From Pseudomonadales bacterium (GTDB lineage: Bacteria > Pseudomonadota > Gammaproteobacteria > Pseudomonadales > Azotimanducaceae), in the NCBI GenBank assembly GCA_022825925.1, contig JAJDVW010000013.1:1-64000 (forward strand): DNA of 64,000 bases, given 5' to 3'. This document shows, in pieces, positions 17,151 to 26,611 of this stretch. Position numbers and translations under genes: made by a program. The notes below the pieces were generated by a model, which saw nothing but the letters and a program-made list of their open reading frames with translations, made no database searches and was not told the origin of the DNA. Numbering within the stretch: position 1 is the first letter of the stretch; every line of letters starts with the position of its first letter.

Positions 17151-18086
17151 CTACCGGACCGGCGTGTGCCACTCCGGATGCGCCTCGCGCCGGCCGCGCA
17201 CCTGATCGAAGTAGCGGGACTGCAGGCGCTCGGTGACCGGACCCCGCCGGCCGTCGCCGATCCGGCGTCCGTCGAGCTCGCGGATCGGCAGCACCTCGGC
17301 GGCCGTGCCCGTGAAGAACGCCTCGTCCGCGATGTAGACCTCGTCGCGCGTGATGCGGCGCTCGACGACCTCGTAGTCCAGTTCGCGCGCGAACACGAGG
17401 ATCGTGTCCCGGGTAATGCCCGGCAGGCAGGACGTCAGCTCGGGGGTGTGGATGACGCCGTCGTGCACGACGAACAGGTTCTCGCCGCTGCCTTCGGCGA
17501 CGTATCCCTCGTTGTCGAGCAGCAGCGCTTCGTCGCACCCCGCTTCGAGCGCCTCCCGCAAGGCGAGGATCGAGTTGATGTAGTTGCCGTTGGCCTTCGC
17601 CTTGCACATCGTGATGTTCACGTGGTGGCGTGTGTACGACGACGTCCGTACCCGAATGCCTCGTTCGCGCGACTCCGGGTCCATGTAGTCCGGCCAGGGC
17701 CAGCAGGCGATCGAGACGTTCACCGACAGCGCTTCCGCCCGCAGTCCCATCGCCTCCGACCCCAGGTACACCACCGGGCGCAGATAGCCCTCGTCGAGGC
17801 CGTTGGCGGCCAGCACCTCGCACTGGGCCGCGTTCAGTTCGTCCCGGGTGTAGGGGATTTCGAGGCCCAGGATGTGGGCGGAGTCGAAGAGCCGGTCGGT
17901 GTGTTCGCGCAGCCGGAAGACGCTCGGGCCGCTCGGCGTGGCGTACGCGCGCACGCCCTCGAAGACGCCCACGCCGTAGTGCAGCGTGTGCGTCAGCACG
18001 TGGACGCGGGCGTCGCGCCAGTCGACGAGCGCGCCGTTCATCCAGATGTAGCCGTCGCGGTCGGCGAACGATGGGTCGGCCTGCAC
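17151..18086 (-). CDS. ilvE: Branched-chain amino acid aminotransferase
   Basis: IlvE performs the last step of Ile, Leu and Val synthesis with pyridoxal phosphate (fold type IV). The 311 residues show DGYIWMNGALVDWRDA, LHYGVGVFEGVRAY, the PLP lysine (Lys164) in CKAKANGNYINS, GYVAEGSGENLFVV, SCLPGITRDTIL and FFTGTAAEVLPIRE. The start is GTG at 18086, preceded by AAAGAG; an internal ATG at codon 16 would lose conserved residues. It lies between glnE and waaF as in Pseudomonas. Confidence 0.95.
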   Translation of the reverse strand: MQADPSFADRDGYIWMNGALVDWRDARVHVLTHTLHYGVGVFEGVRAYATPSGPSVFRLREHTDRLFDSAHILGLEIPYTRDELNAAQCEVLAANGLDEGYLRPVVYLGSEAMGLRAEALSVNVSIACWPWPDYMDPESRERGIRVRTSSYTRHHVNITMCKAKANGNYINSILALREALEAGCDEALLLDNEGYVAEGSGENLFVVHDGVIHTPELTSCLPGITRDTILVFARELDYEVVERRITRDEVYIADEAFFTGTAAEVLPIRELDGRRIGDGRRGPVTERLQSRYFDQVRGRREAHPEWHTPVR

Positions 18087-18215
18087 TTTCTCTTTCAGTC
18101 GCGTGTCAGTTGCCTGTCGGTCTTCGCGGCACGCCGGCCGGGGCGACCTTCACGCAGCAGGTCGCGCCGCGGGCGCGCGCCGCCATTGTACTGTCCGTGC
18201 GGCCCCTGCGCGCCG

Positions 18216-20936
18216 TCACGTCGTCTCCGGACCGAGGAGTCGCTCCCAGGCCCCCCGAATGGTCTCGCGGTAGCGCTCGAGCACGTCGCTCGCGCGCGCC
18301 GCGTCGGGAAGGTCGAGCACCGAGCGGTGCAACTCGGAACGCAGGCCCAGGTAGGCGTCGGTCAGCGCCGCGGCCTCGTCGCCTTCGAGGAGTCCCGCAT
18401 CCGCGGCGGTCTCAAGGATGCGCACGTTGTCGGTGTACGCGCACAGCGCCTCGTGTTCGCGCGCGTTGGCCAGGACCAGGTACTGCACGAGGAATTCGAC
18501 GTCGACGATCCCGCCCGCGTCCCGCTTCAGGTCGATGTCCTCCTTCGAGGCCTCGGCGATCCGGGCCCGCATCGACACGATGTCGTCCCGCAGCCTGGCC
18601 TGGTCCCGCGCCCGCGTCAGCGCCGCCACGCGCGTGGCGTCGAACCGTGCTCCGAGGGCCGGATCGCCGGCCACCACCCGCGCCCGCACGATGGCCTGGT
18701 TCTCCCAGGTCCACGCCTGTTCGTGCTGATAGCGGGCGAACCCGTCGATCGCGCTGACCATGGGACCCGCCCGCCCCGACGGGCGCAGCCGCATGTCCAC
18801 CTCGTAGAGCTGGCCCCGCGCGGTCATCACGGTCAGGGCGTGCAGGAAACGCCGCACCAAGCGGTGCAGTTCGCGCTGGCGCGCCGCGGGGAAGTCGTGC
18901 AGGAAGACGAGATCGAGGTCCGAGCCCGGCCCGAGTTCCAGGCCGCCGAGCTTGCCGTAGCCGATCACCGCGAAGTCGCGGAGCTGCTCGGCGCCGAAGG
19001 TCTCGCGCCATACGTAGGCCAGCGTCCGGTCGAGCAGCGCCTCCGCCAGGAACGTGAGGTAGTCGCTGACGCGCATGAGGGGCAACCGGCCCGCCATCTC
19101 GGCGGCGGCCGCCCGGAATGCGTGCGCCTGCTTGAACTCCCGCAGGGTGTCCAGCACGCGCTCCTGGTCGGTGGGACCGGCGAGGGCGACGGACCAGTCG
19201 ATGTCCCAGGCGAGATCGTCCCGCGCCGGAACGCCGCTGACCTCCCGGCCGGCCAGGAGTTCGTCGAACAGCACGGGGTGCTGGGCGACCTCCGTGGCGA
19301 TCCACTTGCTGCGGGACGCCAGATCAATCAGCGCCTCGAGCGCCGCCGGGTTCTCGATCAGGAGCAGGAGGTAGGCGGACCGCCGCAGGACGGCCTCGAG
19401 CACGGGCACCAGGCGGGACAACCCGTGGTCCAGCGGTTCCGGCCGGGCCTGCAGCTTCTCGATGAGGATCGGCATCAGCCGGTTCAGCCGATCCCGGCCC
19501 TCCCCCGAGACGCTGGCCTTGTCGCGCGCCTTACGCAGCCGGTCCAGCCAGCGGACCACCTCCGGCACCGCTTCCTCGTCGCCGTCCCACAGGGCGGACG
19601 AGCGCGCGTCCGCGTCCGACTCCGGCAGCGCGATCGTCTCCTCGAAGCAGCGCGCGACGAACCGCCGGTGTTCGTCCACCACGGCGGCGAACGCTTCGTA
19701 GTCCCGCGCACCCATCATCCAGGCGACCCGCGCACGATCCAGTTCACCGTCCGGTAACGAGTGCGTCTGGCGATCCGCGATGGCCTGCACACTGTGCTCG
19801 ACGTTGCGCAGGTACTCGTAGGAATCGGACAGCCTCGCCGCAACCGCGCCGTCGAGCATGTCGAAGCCGGCCAGCGCGTCGAGCACGCGGCGGACCCGGG
19901 GCTCCCGCAACTCGAGACGCCGCCCGCCCCAGATGAGCTGCTGCACCTGGGCGATGAACTCGATCTCGCGGATCCCGCCGGACCCGAGCTTCACGTTCTT
20001 GCGCACCGCGGCGCCGCGGCGCTCCCGGTCGATCCGGTCCTTCATGGCGCGCAACGAGCCGAGCGCGCCGAAATCCAGGTACCTGCGGTAGACGAACGGC
20101 TGCAGCGCGACGATGAGTTCCTCGCCCGCATCGAGGTCGCCCGCGCAGGGCCGCATCTTGACGAGGGCGTAGCGCTCCCAGTCGCGGCCCTGGTCGGCGT
20201 AGTAGGACTCCAGCGCATCGAAGGAGCAGACCAGGGGACCGCTGCCGCCGTAGGGCCGCAGGCGCGCGTCCATGCGGAACGCGAATCCCTCGCCGGTCGG
20301 GGTGTCGAGCGCGCCGATCAAGCCCTGCGCGACCTGGACGAAGAACTGCTGATTGCTCCTGCCCGAGGCCGTCGAGCCCGCCTCGCGATACGCGAACAGG
20401 ATGTCCACGTCGCTCGACAGGTTGAGTTCTCCCGCTCCGAGCTTGCCGAGCGCCATCACCACCAGCCGCTGCGGCTCGCCGCTCGAGGCGCCGGTCGGCT
20501 CGCCCTGCCGCTCCGCCGCCCACCGGTGCAACCGTTCCAGGGCGGCATCCATGAAGATGTCGGCCATGTCCGTGCAGCACCCGGTCGTCTCGTCCAGTTC
20601 GACCGTCCCGAGCGCGTGCCGCCAGACGACGCCCACCATGAGGCGGTTGCGGGCCTTGCGCAGCGGATCGAGCAAGTCCTCCACCCGCCGCGCTTCGGCC
20701 AGCACCGCGTCGAGCGTCGCTCGGATGTCGTCCCGCGTCGGGCGGACCCTCCAGGCGCCGCTCCTGGCGAACTCCGCGAACCAGTCTCCGTCTCGTTGCG
20801 CCCGGGTCGCCACGAAGTCGCTCACGGCCACAACCGCCCGAACGTCCGGATCGTCGGACAGCTCCAGGGTCTCCAGCAGCCGCAGGCGGGGTTCGGCCAG
20901 CGGCGGCGGGGTTCCGCGTTGCACGATTTCGCTCAT
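18216..20936 (-). CDS. glnE: Glutamine synthetase adenylyltransferase / adenylyl-removing enzyme
   Basis: GlnE adjusts glutamine synthetase activity by adding or removing AMP on a tyrosine in response to PII. The 906-residue protein is slightly shorter than the E. coli one (946). It has the two expected nucleotidyltransferase modules: the N-terminal adenylyl-removing site LGKLGAGELNLSSDVDILF (SSDVD at 174-178) and the C-terminal adenylylating site GKLGGLELGPGSDLDLVF, each followed by helical segments. The chosen ATG (MSEIVQRG) is the second in-frame start; one eight codons earlier is possible. A 129-bp gap separates it from ilvE. Confidence 0.95.
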   Translation of the reverse strand: MSEIVQRGTPPPLAEPRLRLLETLELSDDPDVRAVVAVSDFVATRAQRDGDWFAEFARSGAWRVRPTRDDIRATLDAVLAEARRVEDLLDPLRKARNRLMVGVVWRHALGTVELDETTGCCTDMADIFMDAALERLHRWAAERQGEPTGASSGEPQRLVVMALGKLGAGELNLSSDVDILFAYREAGSTASGRSNQQFFVQVAQGLIGALDTPTGEGFAFRMDARLRPYGGSGPLVCSFDALESYYADQGRDWERYALVKMRPCAGDLDAGEELIVALQPFVYRRYLDFGALGSLRAMKDRIDRERRGAAVRKNVKLGSGGIREIEFIAQVQQLIWGGRRLELREPRVRRVLDALAGFDMLDGAVAARLSDSYEYLRNVEHSVQAIADRQTHSLPDGELDRARVAWMMGARDYEAFAAVVDEHRRFVARCFEETIALPESDADARSSALWDGDEEAVPEVVRWLDRLRKARDKASVSGEGRDRLNRLMPILIEKLQARPEPLDHGLSRLVPVLEAVLRRSAYLLLLIENPAALEALIDLASRSKWIATEVAQHPVLFDELLAGREVSGVPARDDLAWDIDWSVALAGPTDQERVLDTLREFKQAHAFRAAAAEMAGRLPLMRVSDYLTFLAEALLDRTLAYVWRETFGAEQLRDFAVIGYGKLGGLELGPGSDLDLVFLHDFPAARQRELHRLVRRFLHALTVMTARGQLYEVDMRLRPSGRAGPMVSAIDGFARYQHEQAWTWENQAIVRARVVAGDPALGARFDATRVAALTRARDQARLRDDIVSMRARIAEASKEDIDLKRDAGGIVDVEFLVQYLVLANAREHEALCAYTDNVRILETAADAGLLEGDEAAALTDAYLGLRSELHRSVLDLPDAARASDVLERYRETIRGAWERLLGPETT

Positions 20937-21115
20937 GTGTCGCCCCCGAGTGCCGTGCAACGCAGTTTGTCGAACCTGCCGGCGTTACAGCAACCCCACC
21001 GTTGCCCCGGCCGCGCCCAGCCGTCGCCGTTCAGCCGCCAGCGACGCCAACGGACGCCAACCCACGCACTTGACGCGCGTCGCGTTCCTTGGTCTGCTTG
21101 CTCCCCGGCTTCGCA

Positions 21116-21135
21116 CTATATGCACCTATAGGCAT
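21116..21135 (+). promoter_or_regulatory. 10-bp tandem direct repeat overlapping the HTH-methyltransferase start
   Basis: CTATATGCAC (21116-21125) is followed directly by CTATAGGCAT (21126-21135), matching at 8 of 10 bases with one-helical-turn spacing. CTATA and TATAG also form an inverted pair. The second copy covers the first two bases of the ATG at 21134. It is AT-rich against GC-rich surroundings. It could be a -10 region or an operator for the protein's own helix-turn-helix domain. Confidence 0.4.
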
Positions 21136-22510
21136 GATCCAGGCGGTTTCCACTGCGCTATCCACCGCGGAGGTGGCGCGGTTGGCCGGCGTGCACCGCG
21201 ACACGCTGCTACGCTGGCTGCGCAGCGGAAGCGTGCCTGAGCCGCATCGCGACGCTCGAGGCTGGCGGGTCTTCTCGCCGCGAGACACTGCCGCCGTCGT
21301 TTCCTACGCGAAGGGGATCGAGCCCACCGTTGACGACGACCCCGGGATACGCCGTCTGCAAGGCATCTCCTGGGACTTCGCGACGGCCAAGACGGGATAC
21401 CTGACCCACAATCTCCATCCGTATCCCGCCAAGTTCATCCCCCAGATTCCGAACGCCTTGATTCAGGAACTGTCGGCGGTCGGCGACACCGTGGCGGACA
21501 TCTTCTGCGGCAGTGGCACGACCCTGCTGGAAGCACTGCAACTGAGACGTCATGCGGTGGGAGTAGACGCCAACCCGCTCGCCGCAATGATCAGCCGAGC
21601 CAAGACGACGCCGTTAGAAACGCCGGGGCTGGAAGCGCTCGAGGCGCATCGAGACGCCTGCAGGCGGGTGGCGGCGAGCATCGAGCCGCTGACCAACGAC
21701 CTGTTCCATGGCGACCAACCGTTCCGGTCCGCCGGATGGCGCCCGGCGCCCGAACTGTCCGATTTCTGGTTCGAACCCCATGTCGTCGAGGAGCTGGCCG
21801 AGCTGCGCCATCTGATCGATGGAATGACCGGCGAAGCCGAGCGGAACCTCTGCGCGACGGTGTTCTCGTCGATCGTCGTCGCGGTGTCCAAGCAGGACTC
21901 CGATACGCGCTACGTCCGGCGCGACAAGGGGCTCGCGCCGGGCGATACGATCCGTCGCTACCAAGCTCAACTCGACACGGCCATGGCCGCGGTGCAAGAA
22001 CTCGGCGCCCTGATCGACGAGGAGTTCTCCTGTCGAGTGCTGAACGCCGATGTCCTGGAAGCACCCGATACGGGCCCGATCGACCTCGTCGTCACTTCAC
22101 CACCCTATCCAAACGCCTACAGCTACCACCTGTATCACCGCAGCCGTCTGGCTTGGCTCGGCCATGACCCGGAGCAGTTCAAGCGAAAGGAGATCGGCAG
22201 TCACCGCAAGTACAGCGCCAAGGGCCGCGGGAGGGCTACTCCCGAGACGTTCCAGCAGGAGTTCAGGCGCATCTTCCAGTGGCTGCATGAGCGCTTGCGG
22301 GACGGCGGGTACGCGTGCCTGGTGATTGGCGACTCCACGATTCGGGGAGAACGCCTCGACAACGCGTCGCTCCTCGCCGACGCTGGCGCCACAACGGGAC
22401 TTCGCGAGGTAGCGCGCATCAAGCGCACGATCGCGCCGACTCGCAAGGCATTCAACCCCCGCATCGGCAGGATCAAGGACGAGAATATCCTGATCCTCAG
22501 GAAGCGGTAG
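21134..22510 (+). CDS. DNA methyltransferase (N4/N6 amino type) with N-terminal MerR/excisionase-like HTH
   Basis: This 458-residue protein joins a helix-turn-helix (11-47: TAEVARLAGVHRDTLLRWLR then a GWRVF wing) to an amino-methyltransferase. The S-adenosylmethionine site is ADIFCGSGTTLLEAL (DIFCGSGTT 122-130) and the catalytic motif is TSPPYPNAYSYH (321-332), with about 190 residues between as in alpha-class enzymes. HNLHPYPAKFIPQIP resembles a block in the next gene. It lies 12 bp before the second methyltransferase and shares the locus with a PLD-type endonuclease. The HTH could bind the repeat over its start codon and adjust expression. Whether the base modified is N4-cytosine or N6-adenine is not determined by motifs. 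Confidence 0.85.
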   Translation: MIQAVSTALSTAEVARLAGVHRDTLLRWLRSGSVPEPHRDARGWRVFSPRDTAAVVSYAKGIEPTVDDDPGIRRLQGISWDFATAKTGYLTHNLHPYPAKFIPQIPNALIQELSAVGDTVADIFCGSGTTLLEALQLRRHAVGVDANPLAAMISRAKTTPLETPGLEALEAHRDACRRVAASIEPLTNDLFHGDQPFRSAGWRPAPELSDFWFEPHVVEELAELRHLIDGMTGEAERNLCATVFSSIVVAVSKQDSDTRYVRRDKGLAPGDTIRRYQAQLDTAMAAVQELGALIDEEFSCRVLNADVLEAPDTGPIDLVVTSPPYPNAYSYHLYHRSRLAWLGHDPEQFKRKEIGSHRKYSAKGRGRATPETFQQEFRRIFQWLHERLRDGGYACLVIGDSTIRGERLDNASLLADAGATTGLREVARIKRTIAPTRKAFNPRIGRIKDENILILRKR

Positions 22511-22522
22511 GGAGCCGTCGAA

Positions 22523-24118
22523 GTGACCAGCGTGGTCTGCCGCATCAAGGACGGCATTCAACCGTTTGAGCGTCGACTCGCCCTCGAAGAACTCCGAGCG
22601 CTCGCGGACGGACCCATGCGTCCCTGCGACGGAGACGAGGCCACGGCATCGACCTTCCTGCTAAGCGGTGCCGTTCAGCCCGTGACGTTGCGCAAGACCT
22701 TGGCGTACTGGCGTTCGATTGGCGTCGAACCGGATGGATTGACCGCTCAGGTTCGTGCGGAGGCGACATTGGCAGCCGCGCAAAACGGCGAGTCGCTGGC
22801 GGAACTATGCCGTCCCGAATACCCCGGGGAAACACCCAGAGTCGCCCGGAAGCGCTGCCTGCGCTACGCGACTCACGGGTTGCACGAGTACCGGGGCAAG
22901 TTTTTCCCCCAGCTAGTGCGCGCCTTGGTCAACATCGCACGCGTGCCGGCCGACGGTATCGTGCTCGACCCGATGGGAGGCAGCGGCACGACTTTGGTCG
23001 AAGCCCGGCTCGCGGGGAGGACTTCCTACGGCTTGGACATGAACCCGCTTTCGGTCTTCGTCGCAGACGTGAAGTGCCGCGCCCTCTCCTTACGGCCCGC
23101 GTCCCTCGCCAAGGCTTACGAGAGCCTTGAGCGCGCGCTCAACGGGGACGCCGTCAGGGGGGACCGGCCTTACTTCGAGCGGTTGCCGGCGGACGACCAG
23201 ACGTATCTCGCCCGTTGGTTCGCACCGCCGGTCCTGGACGAACTCGATCTTGTACAGCAAGCGATAGACGAGCTGCGGCCAAAAGTCCTCCGCGACTGCT
23301 ATCGTGTCTGTCTTAGCAACATTCTCCGCGGCGTCTCCTGGCAGAAGAAGGACGACCTGCGAGTCCGCCGGCAAGTGGAGGAGTTGCCCACTGGCGAAGT
23401 CATGCGCCGGTTCCTCAAGGAAGCCCTGCGTTCGACAAAGGTGATAGCAGCCTTCAACGCTCAGCGGTGCGGCGAACGACTCGGCCACCATTGGATGCGG
23501 GAGGGCGACGCGCGGCATGCCGCGCGCGAGTTCCCGAAGCTGGTGGGCGAAGTCGACACCATCATCACGTCGCCACCGTACGCCACCGCACTCCCATATA
23601 TCGACACGGACCGGCTTAGCCTCGCCTACCTGGGCCTGCTGCCCCGCCATGTTCATCGCAGCCGGGACCTGCTGATGATCGGCAATCGCGAAGTGACGGA
23701 GCGCCGGCGTGCTGACTATTGGTCCCGCTTCGTCGCCGACCGCGACTCCCTTCCGCAAGCAACCGTCCAACTCGTCAACCGCATACATCTGCTCAATCAA
23801 GGCCGCGAAGTTGGTTTTCGTCGGCGGAACCTGCCGGCGTTGCTGGCCAAGTACTTTTTCGACATGCGTGAAGCCGTCGGAGAGATGTACTCGATGCTGC
23901 GTCCCGGAGCTTGCGCATTCATGGTGATCGGCAACAACCGTACGACCGCCGGCGGCAAGTTGATCGACATCAAGACTGCGGATCACCTGACGGACATCGC
24001 CACGTCCTGCGGCTTCCGCAGGACAGGGGACCTTCCCATGGAGATGCTCTCCTCGCGGGACATCTACCGAAAGAACGCCATGCCCTCCGAACGCATCGTG
24101 GCGTTGCGAAAACCCTGA
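22523..24118 (+). CDS. Second DNA methyltransferase of the restriction-modification system
   Basis: This 531-residue amino-methyltransferase has an N-terminal region of about 110 residues, then HGLHEYRGKFFPQLVRALV (118-136), the SAM-binding LDPMGGSGTTLVEARL (148-163) and the catalytic TSPPYATALPYIDTD (349-363). The C-terminal part has FMVIGNNRT and a final YRKNAMPSERIVAL. It starts with GTG at 22523, nine bases after GGAG, directly downstream of the first methyltransferase, so both are co-transcribed. Two distinct methyltransferases suit an asymmetric recognition site where each strand needs its own enzyme. Its stop is one base from the converging endonuclease stop. Confidence 0.85.
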   Translation: MTSVVCRIKDGIQPFERRLALEELRALADGPMRPCDGDEATASTFLLSGAVQPVTLRKTLAYWRSIGVEPDGLTAQVRAEATLAAAQNGESLAELCRPEYPGETPRVARKRCLRYATHGLHEYRGKFFPQLVRALVNIARVPADGIVLDPMGGSGTTLVEARLAGRTSYGLDMNPLSVFVADVKCRALSLRPASLAKAYESLERALNGDAVRGDRPYFERLPADDQTYLARWFAPPVLDELDLVQQAIDELRPKVLRDCYRVCLSNILRGVSWQKKDDLRVRRQVEELPTGEVMRRFLKEALRSTKVIAAFNAQRCGERLGHHWMREGDARHAAREFPKLVGEVDTIITSPPYATALPYIDTDRLSLAYLGLLPRHVHRSRDLLMIGNREVTERRRADYWSRFVADRDSLPQATVQLVNRIHLLNQGREVGFRRRNLPALLAKYFFDMREAVGEMYSMLRPGACAFMVIGNNRTTAGGKLIDIKTADHLTDIATSCGFRRTGDLPMEMLSSRDIYRKNAMPSERIVALRKP

Positions 24119-24119
24119 C

Positions 24120-25346
24120 TCAGAAGTAACCGAAGCTCTTCCGGGACTTCCCGGGGATTTTCTGGGTACAGTGAAACAAGTGCTTCCCGTACTCTTGTAG
24201 CCCCTGAGGGATAATCTCGACGTAGTACTCGTAGCCAAGTCCAGGCTCGACTTTCTCCATCTTCAGGATGTCCCCGATCTCCCCCGCGTCTCGTAGCGCG
24301 GTGCAACGCAAGCGGAAGTCGTGCTTGTCCGGCCACGTCATCATGTTGATGGTCACCGTTCTGCCGGCAAAACGCGTGCGAACTTGCTTGCGGTCGAACT
24401 TGCCGCGTTTGGTGGGATCTTCCTCGAACGCGGCCGGCCACTCCCAGAACCCCGGGTTCGCATCGCGAGCAGACAGCGGGACGAAAACCTCCGGCGACCG
24501 TCTCGCCGTGCCGGCGCTCGTCTGCCCCACCCCAACGTCCGTCTTCTGGAGCGTCATGACAAATCGGCTCGGAACGAACTGCGCCTCCCCGGTGGCGGGT
24601 TCCGGCGCGGCCTTCCTCTCGTCCGGCTTCCCAGGCTTCCCAGGGCCCTTGGGTTGACGGCGCTGACGGCTTGGAACGCTCGGAGCGCGCGGTTCCGTCC
24701 GTGCCTCGAAAAGACCTCTGGCCACCGGTGCAGACCCCCTCGGTTGCCACGGCTTGCGACGCTCGGAGGCTAGATCGGCCTCCGCGGGCACCAGTCCGGA
24801 GTGGAGGAGCACTTCCAGGACATTCTCGTCCAGTACCGAGACCGTGCCCGATGCCGGATCGGCCCAAGCGTTCAGCATGCCTTCCACATCTTCCAGCACA
24901 GCGGCCTGATCCGATTCCCGGAGATCGAGGCCGAGCCGAACACCCGCCTCGTAGTTCGTGAAGAGTCCACCCTCCGTGAGGTTCCCCGAGCCCATGAAGA
25001 TCTCCGCCGAACTCCGAGATTTGAACAAGTAGACCTTGGGATGGAACGTGTATGGCAGACGATTGTGAAAGATGGCCAGACGGGCATCCGGTCCGGCGGC
25101 TGCCATCAGATCACGCAAACCCTCGTACGACGTGCCCCCGTGGTCGATGCCGACGACGATGTCTATCCGGCCGCTTCGACCAAAGGCGGCCAGTGACTCG
25201 GCCAAGTGCCGGACGCCGGATGACTTGACGAAGGCAACCGCAGCCCGGAAATCCGTCCAGTCGCCCGCCAGGCCCGCCATCAACAGATCACCCAGCCGGC
25301 GGGAACCAGCGGGCTGCCGAATGAGTTCCACCGGAGGCACCACCAT
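24120..25346 (-). CDS. PLD-family restriction endonuclease (BfiI/NgoFVII-like)
   Basis: This 408-residue protein has an N-terminal phospholipase D-type nuclease domain: VAFVKSSGVRHLAESLAAFG, a single HxK site at His102/Lys104 in FHPKVYLFKSRS, and FMGSGNLTEGGLFTNYEAG with Asn122. One HxK per chain implies a dimer forms the active site, as in BfiI, and such enzymes cut without metal. A low-complexity Pro/Lys/Arg linker (about 195-255) leads to a C-terminal domain (FVPSRFVMTLQ onward) that fits a B3-like DNA-binding fold. It converges on the two methyltransferases, completing the system. The recognition sequence cannot be read. The ATG has GGAG five bases upstream. Confidence 0.82.
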   Translation of the reverse strand: MVVPPVELIRQPAGSRRLGDLLMAGLAGDWTDFRAAVAFVKSSGVRHLAESLAAFGRSGRIDIVVGIDHGGTSYEGLRDLMAAAGPDARLAIFHNRLPYTFHPKVYLFKSRSSAEIFMGSGNLTEGGLFTNYEAGVRLGLDLRESDQAAVLEDVEGMLNAWADPASGTVSVLDENVLEVLLHSGLVPAEADLASERRKPWQPRGSAPVARGLFEARTEPRAPSVPSRQRRQPKGPGKPGKPDERKAAPEPATGEAQFVPSRFVMTLQKTDVGVGQTSAGTARRSPEVFVPLSARDANPGFWEWPAAFEEDPTKRGKFDRKQVRTRFAGRTVTINMMTWPDKHDFRLRCTALRDAGEIGDILKMEKVEPGLGYEYYVEIIPQGLQEYGKHLFHCTQKIPGKSRKSFGYF

Positions 25347-25438
25347 GAGGACTCCAGCGAGTGTACAAGCCGTGGACGCCCACGGGCGAATCGGGAGAGA
25401 ATCGCCCGCCCCCGCGCAATCTCCCGAGGCGATCCGCG

Positions 25439-26611
25439 ATGACGCTACCCAGGACTCGGGAGATGTTCCGCACGCTGGTCGGCGAGCCGTCGGTGAGTTG
25501 CATCGCGCCCGCGCGCGACCAGAGCAACCGGCGCGTCATCGACCATCTGGCGAACTGGCTCGAGGACCTCGGCTTCACCGCCGAGGTGCTGCAACTCCCG
25601 GCCGATCCCGGGAAGGCCAATCTCATCGCGACGTTGGGCACGCCGGCCGACGCGGACGCTCCGCCGACCGGTCTCGTCCTCTCCGGCCATACCGACACCG
25701 TACCCTGCGACGAGTCCCTGTGGAGCCGCGACCCCTTCGAACTGACCGAGGCGGACGATCGCCTGTACGGGCTCGGCACCTGCGACATGAAGGGGTTCTT
25801 CCCCATCGCGCTCGACGCGGCGGCGCGGTTCAGGGAGCGCGACCTCGCCCAACCGCTCACCATCGTCGCCACCTCCGACGAGGAATCGTCGATGGCCGGC
25901 GCCAGGCATCTCGAGGCGACCGGCCGGCCCAGGGCGCGGGCGGCCGTCATCGGGGAACCCACTAGCCTGCGGCCCATCCACGCCCACAAGGGCATCATGC
26001 TGATGTCCGTCCACCTGACCGGGCGATCCGGACACTCGTCGAACCCGGCACTCGGCAGCAGCGCCCTCGACGCGATGCACGCGGTGATGGGCGAACTCAT
26101 CGCCTTCCGGTCCGAGCTTGCCGACCTCTACCGCAACGCCGCGTTCGAAGTCGCCATACCCACCCTCAACCTCGGCTGCCTGCACGCCGGCGACAGCCCG
26201 AACCGCATCTGCGAGACGGCGCAACTCGAGATAGACCTGCGCTGCTTGCCCGGCATGGACCACGAACGGATACGCACGGACATGGCCGGGCGACTGGAGG
26301 CCGTCGCGGCGCGGCACGGCACGTCGATCGACCTGACCTACCTGTCGCCGCCCCTCTCCGCCTACGAAACAGCGCCCGATGGCGAACTGGTCCGCTGCCT
26401 CGAGACCCTGTCCGGCAAGCGGGCGGGCACGGTGGCCTTCGGGACGGAAGCGCCCTTCCTGCGCGCCCTCGGCATGGAAACGGCCGTGTTTGGTCCCGGT
26501 TCCATCGATCAGGCCCACCAGCCCGACGAATACCTCGACGCGTCGTTCATCGGGCCCGCGACGGATGCGCTGGCGGCGCTGATCGAGCGGTATTGCTGCC
26601 CGGCGACCTGA
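25439..26611 (+). CDS. argE: Acetylornithine deacetylase
   Basis: ArgE removes the acetyl group from N-acetylornithine in arginine synthesis (M20 metallopeptidase family). The 390 residues show the metal motif LSGHTDTVP (His84, Asp86), GLGTCDMKGFFP (Asp116), the catalytic TSDEESSMAG, GEPTSLRPIHAHKGIM and the dimerisation-domain LTGRSGHSSNPALG. The ATG at 25439 follows CGAGG by eight bases; the open frame upstream has no similarity. Together with argA in this window it covers two steps of the acetylated arginine route. argE and argA share a strand but are separated by the recDBC region. Confidence 0.93.
   Translation: MTLPRTREMFRTLVGEPSVSCIAPARDQSNRRVIDHLANWLEDLGFTAEVLQLPADPGKANLIATLGTPADADAPPTGLVLSGHTDTVPCDESLWSRDPFELTEADDRLYGLGTCDMKGFFPIALDAAARFRERDLAQPLTIVATSDEESSMAGARHLEATGRPRARAAVIGEPTSLRPIHAHKGIMLMSVHLTGRSGHSSNPALGSSALDAMHAVMGELIAFRSELADLYRNAAFEVAIPTLNLGCLHAGDSPNRICETAQLEIDLRCLPGMDHERIRTDMAGRLEAVAARHGTSIDLTYLSPPLSAYETAPDGELVRCLETLSGKRAGTVAFGTEAPFLRALGMETAVFGPGSIDQAHQPDEYLDASFIGPATDALAALIERYCCPAT

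Noticed and set aside
21134..25346. BREX, DISARM or Type I/III restriction system
   Set aside because: No helicase, specificity subunit, PglZ or ATPase is present; the three genes fit a Type II two-methyltransferase system.
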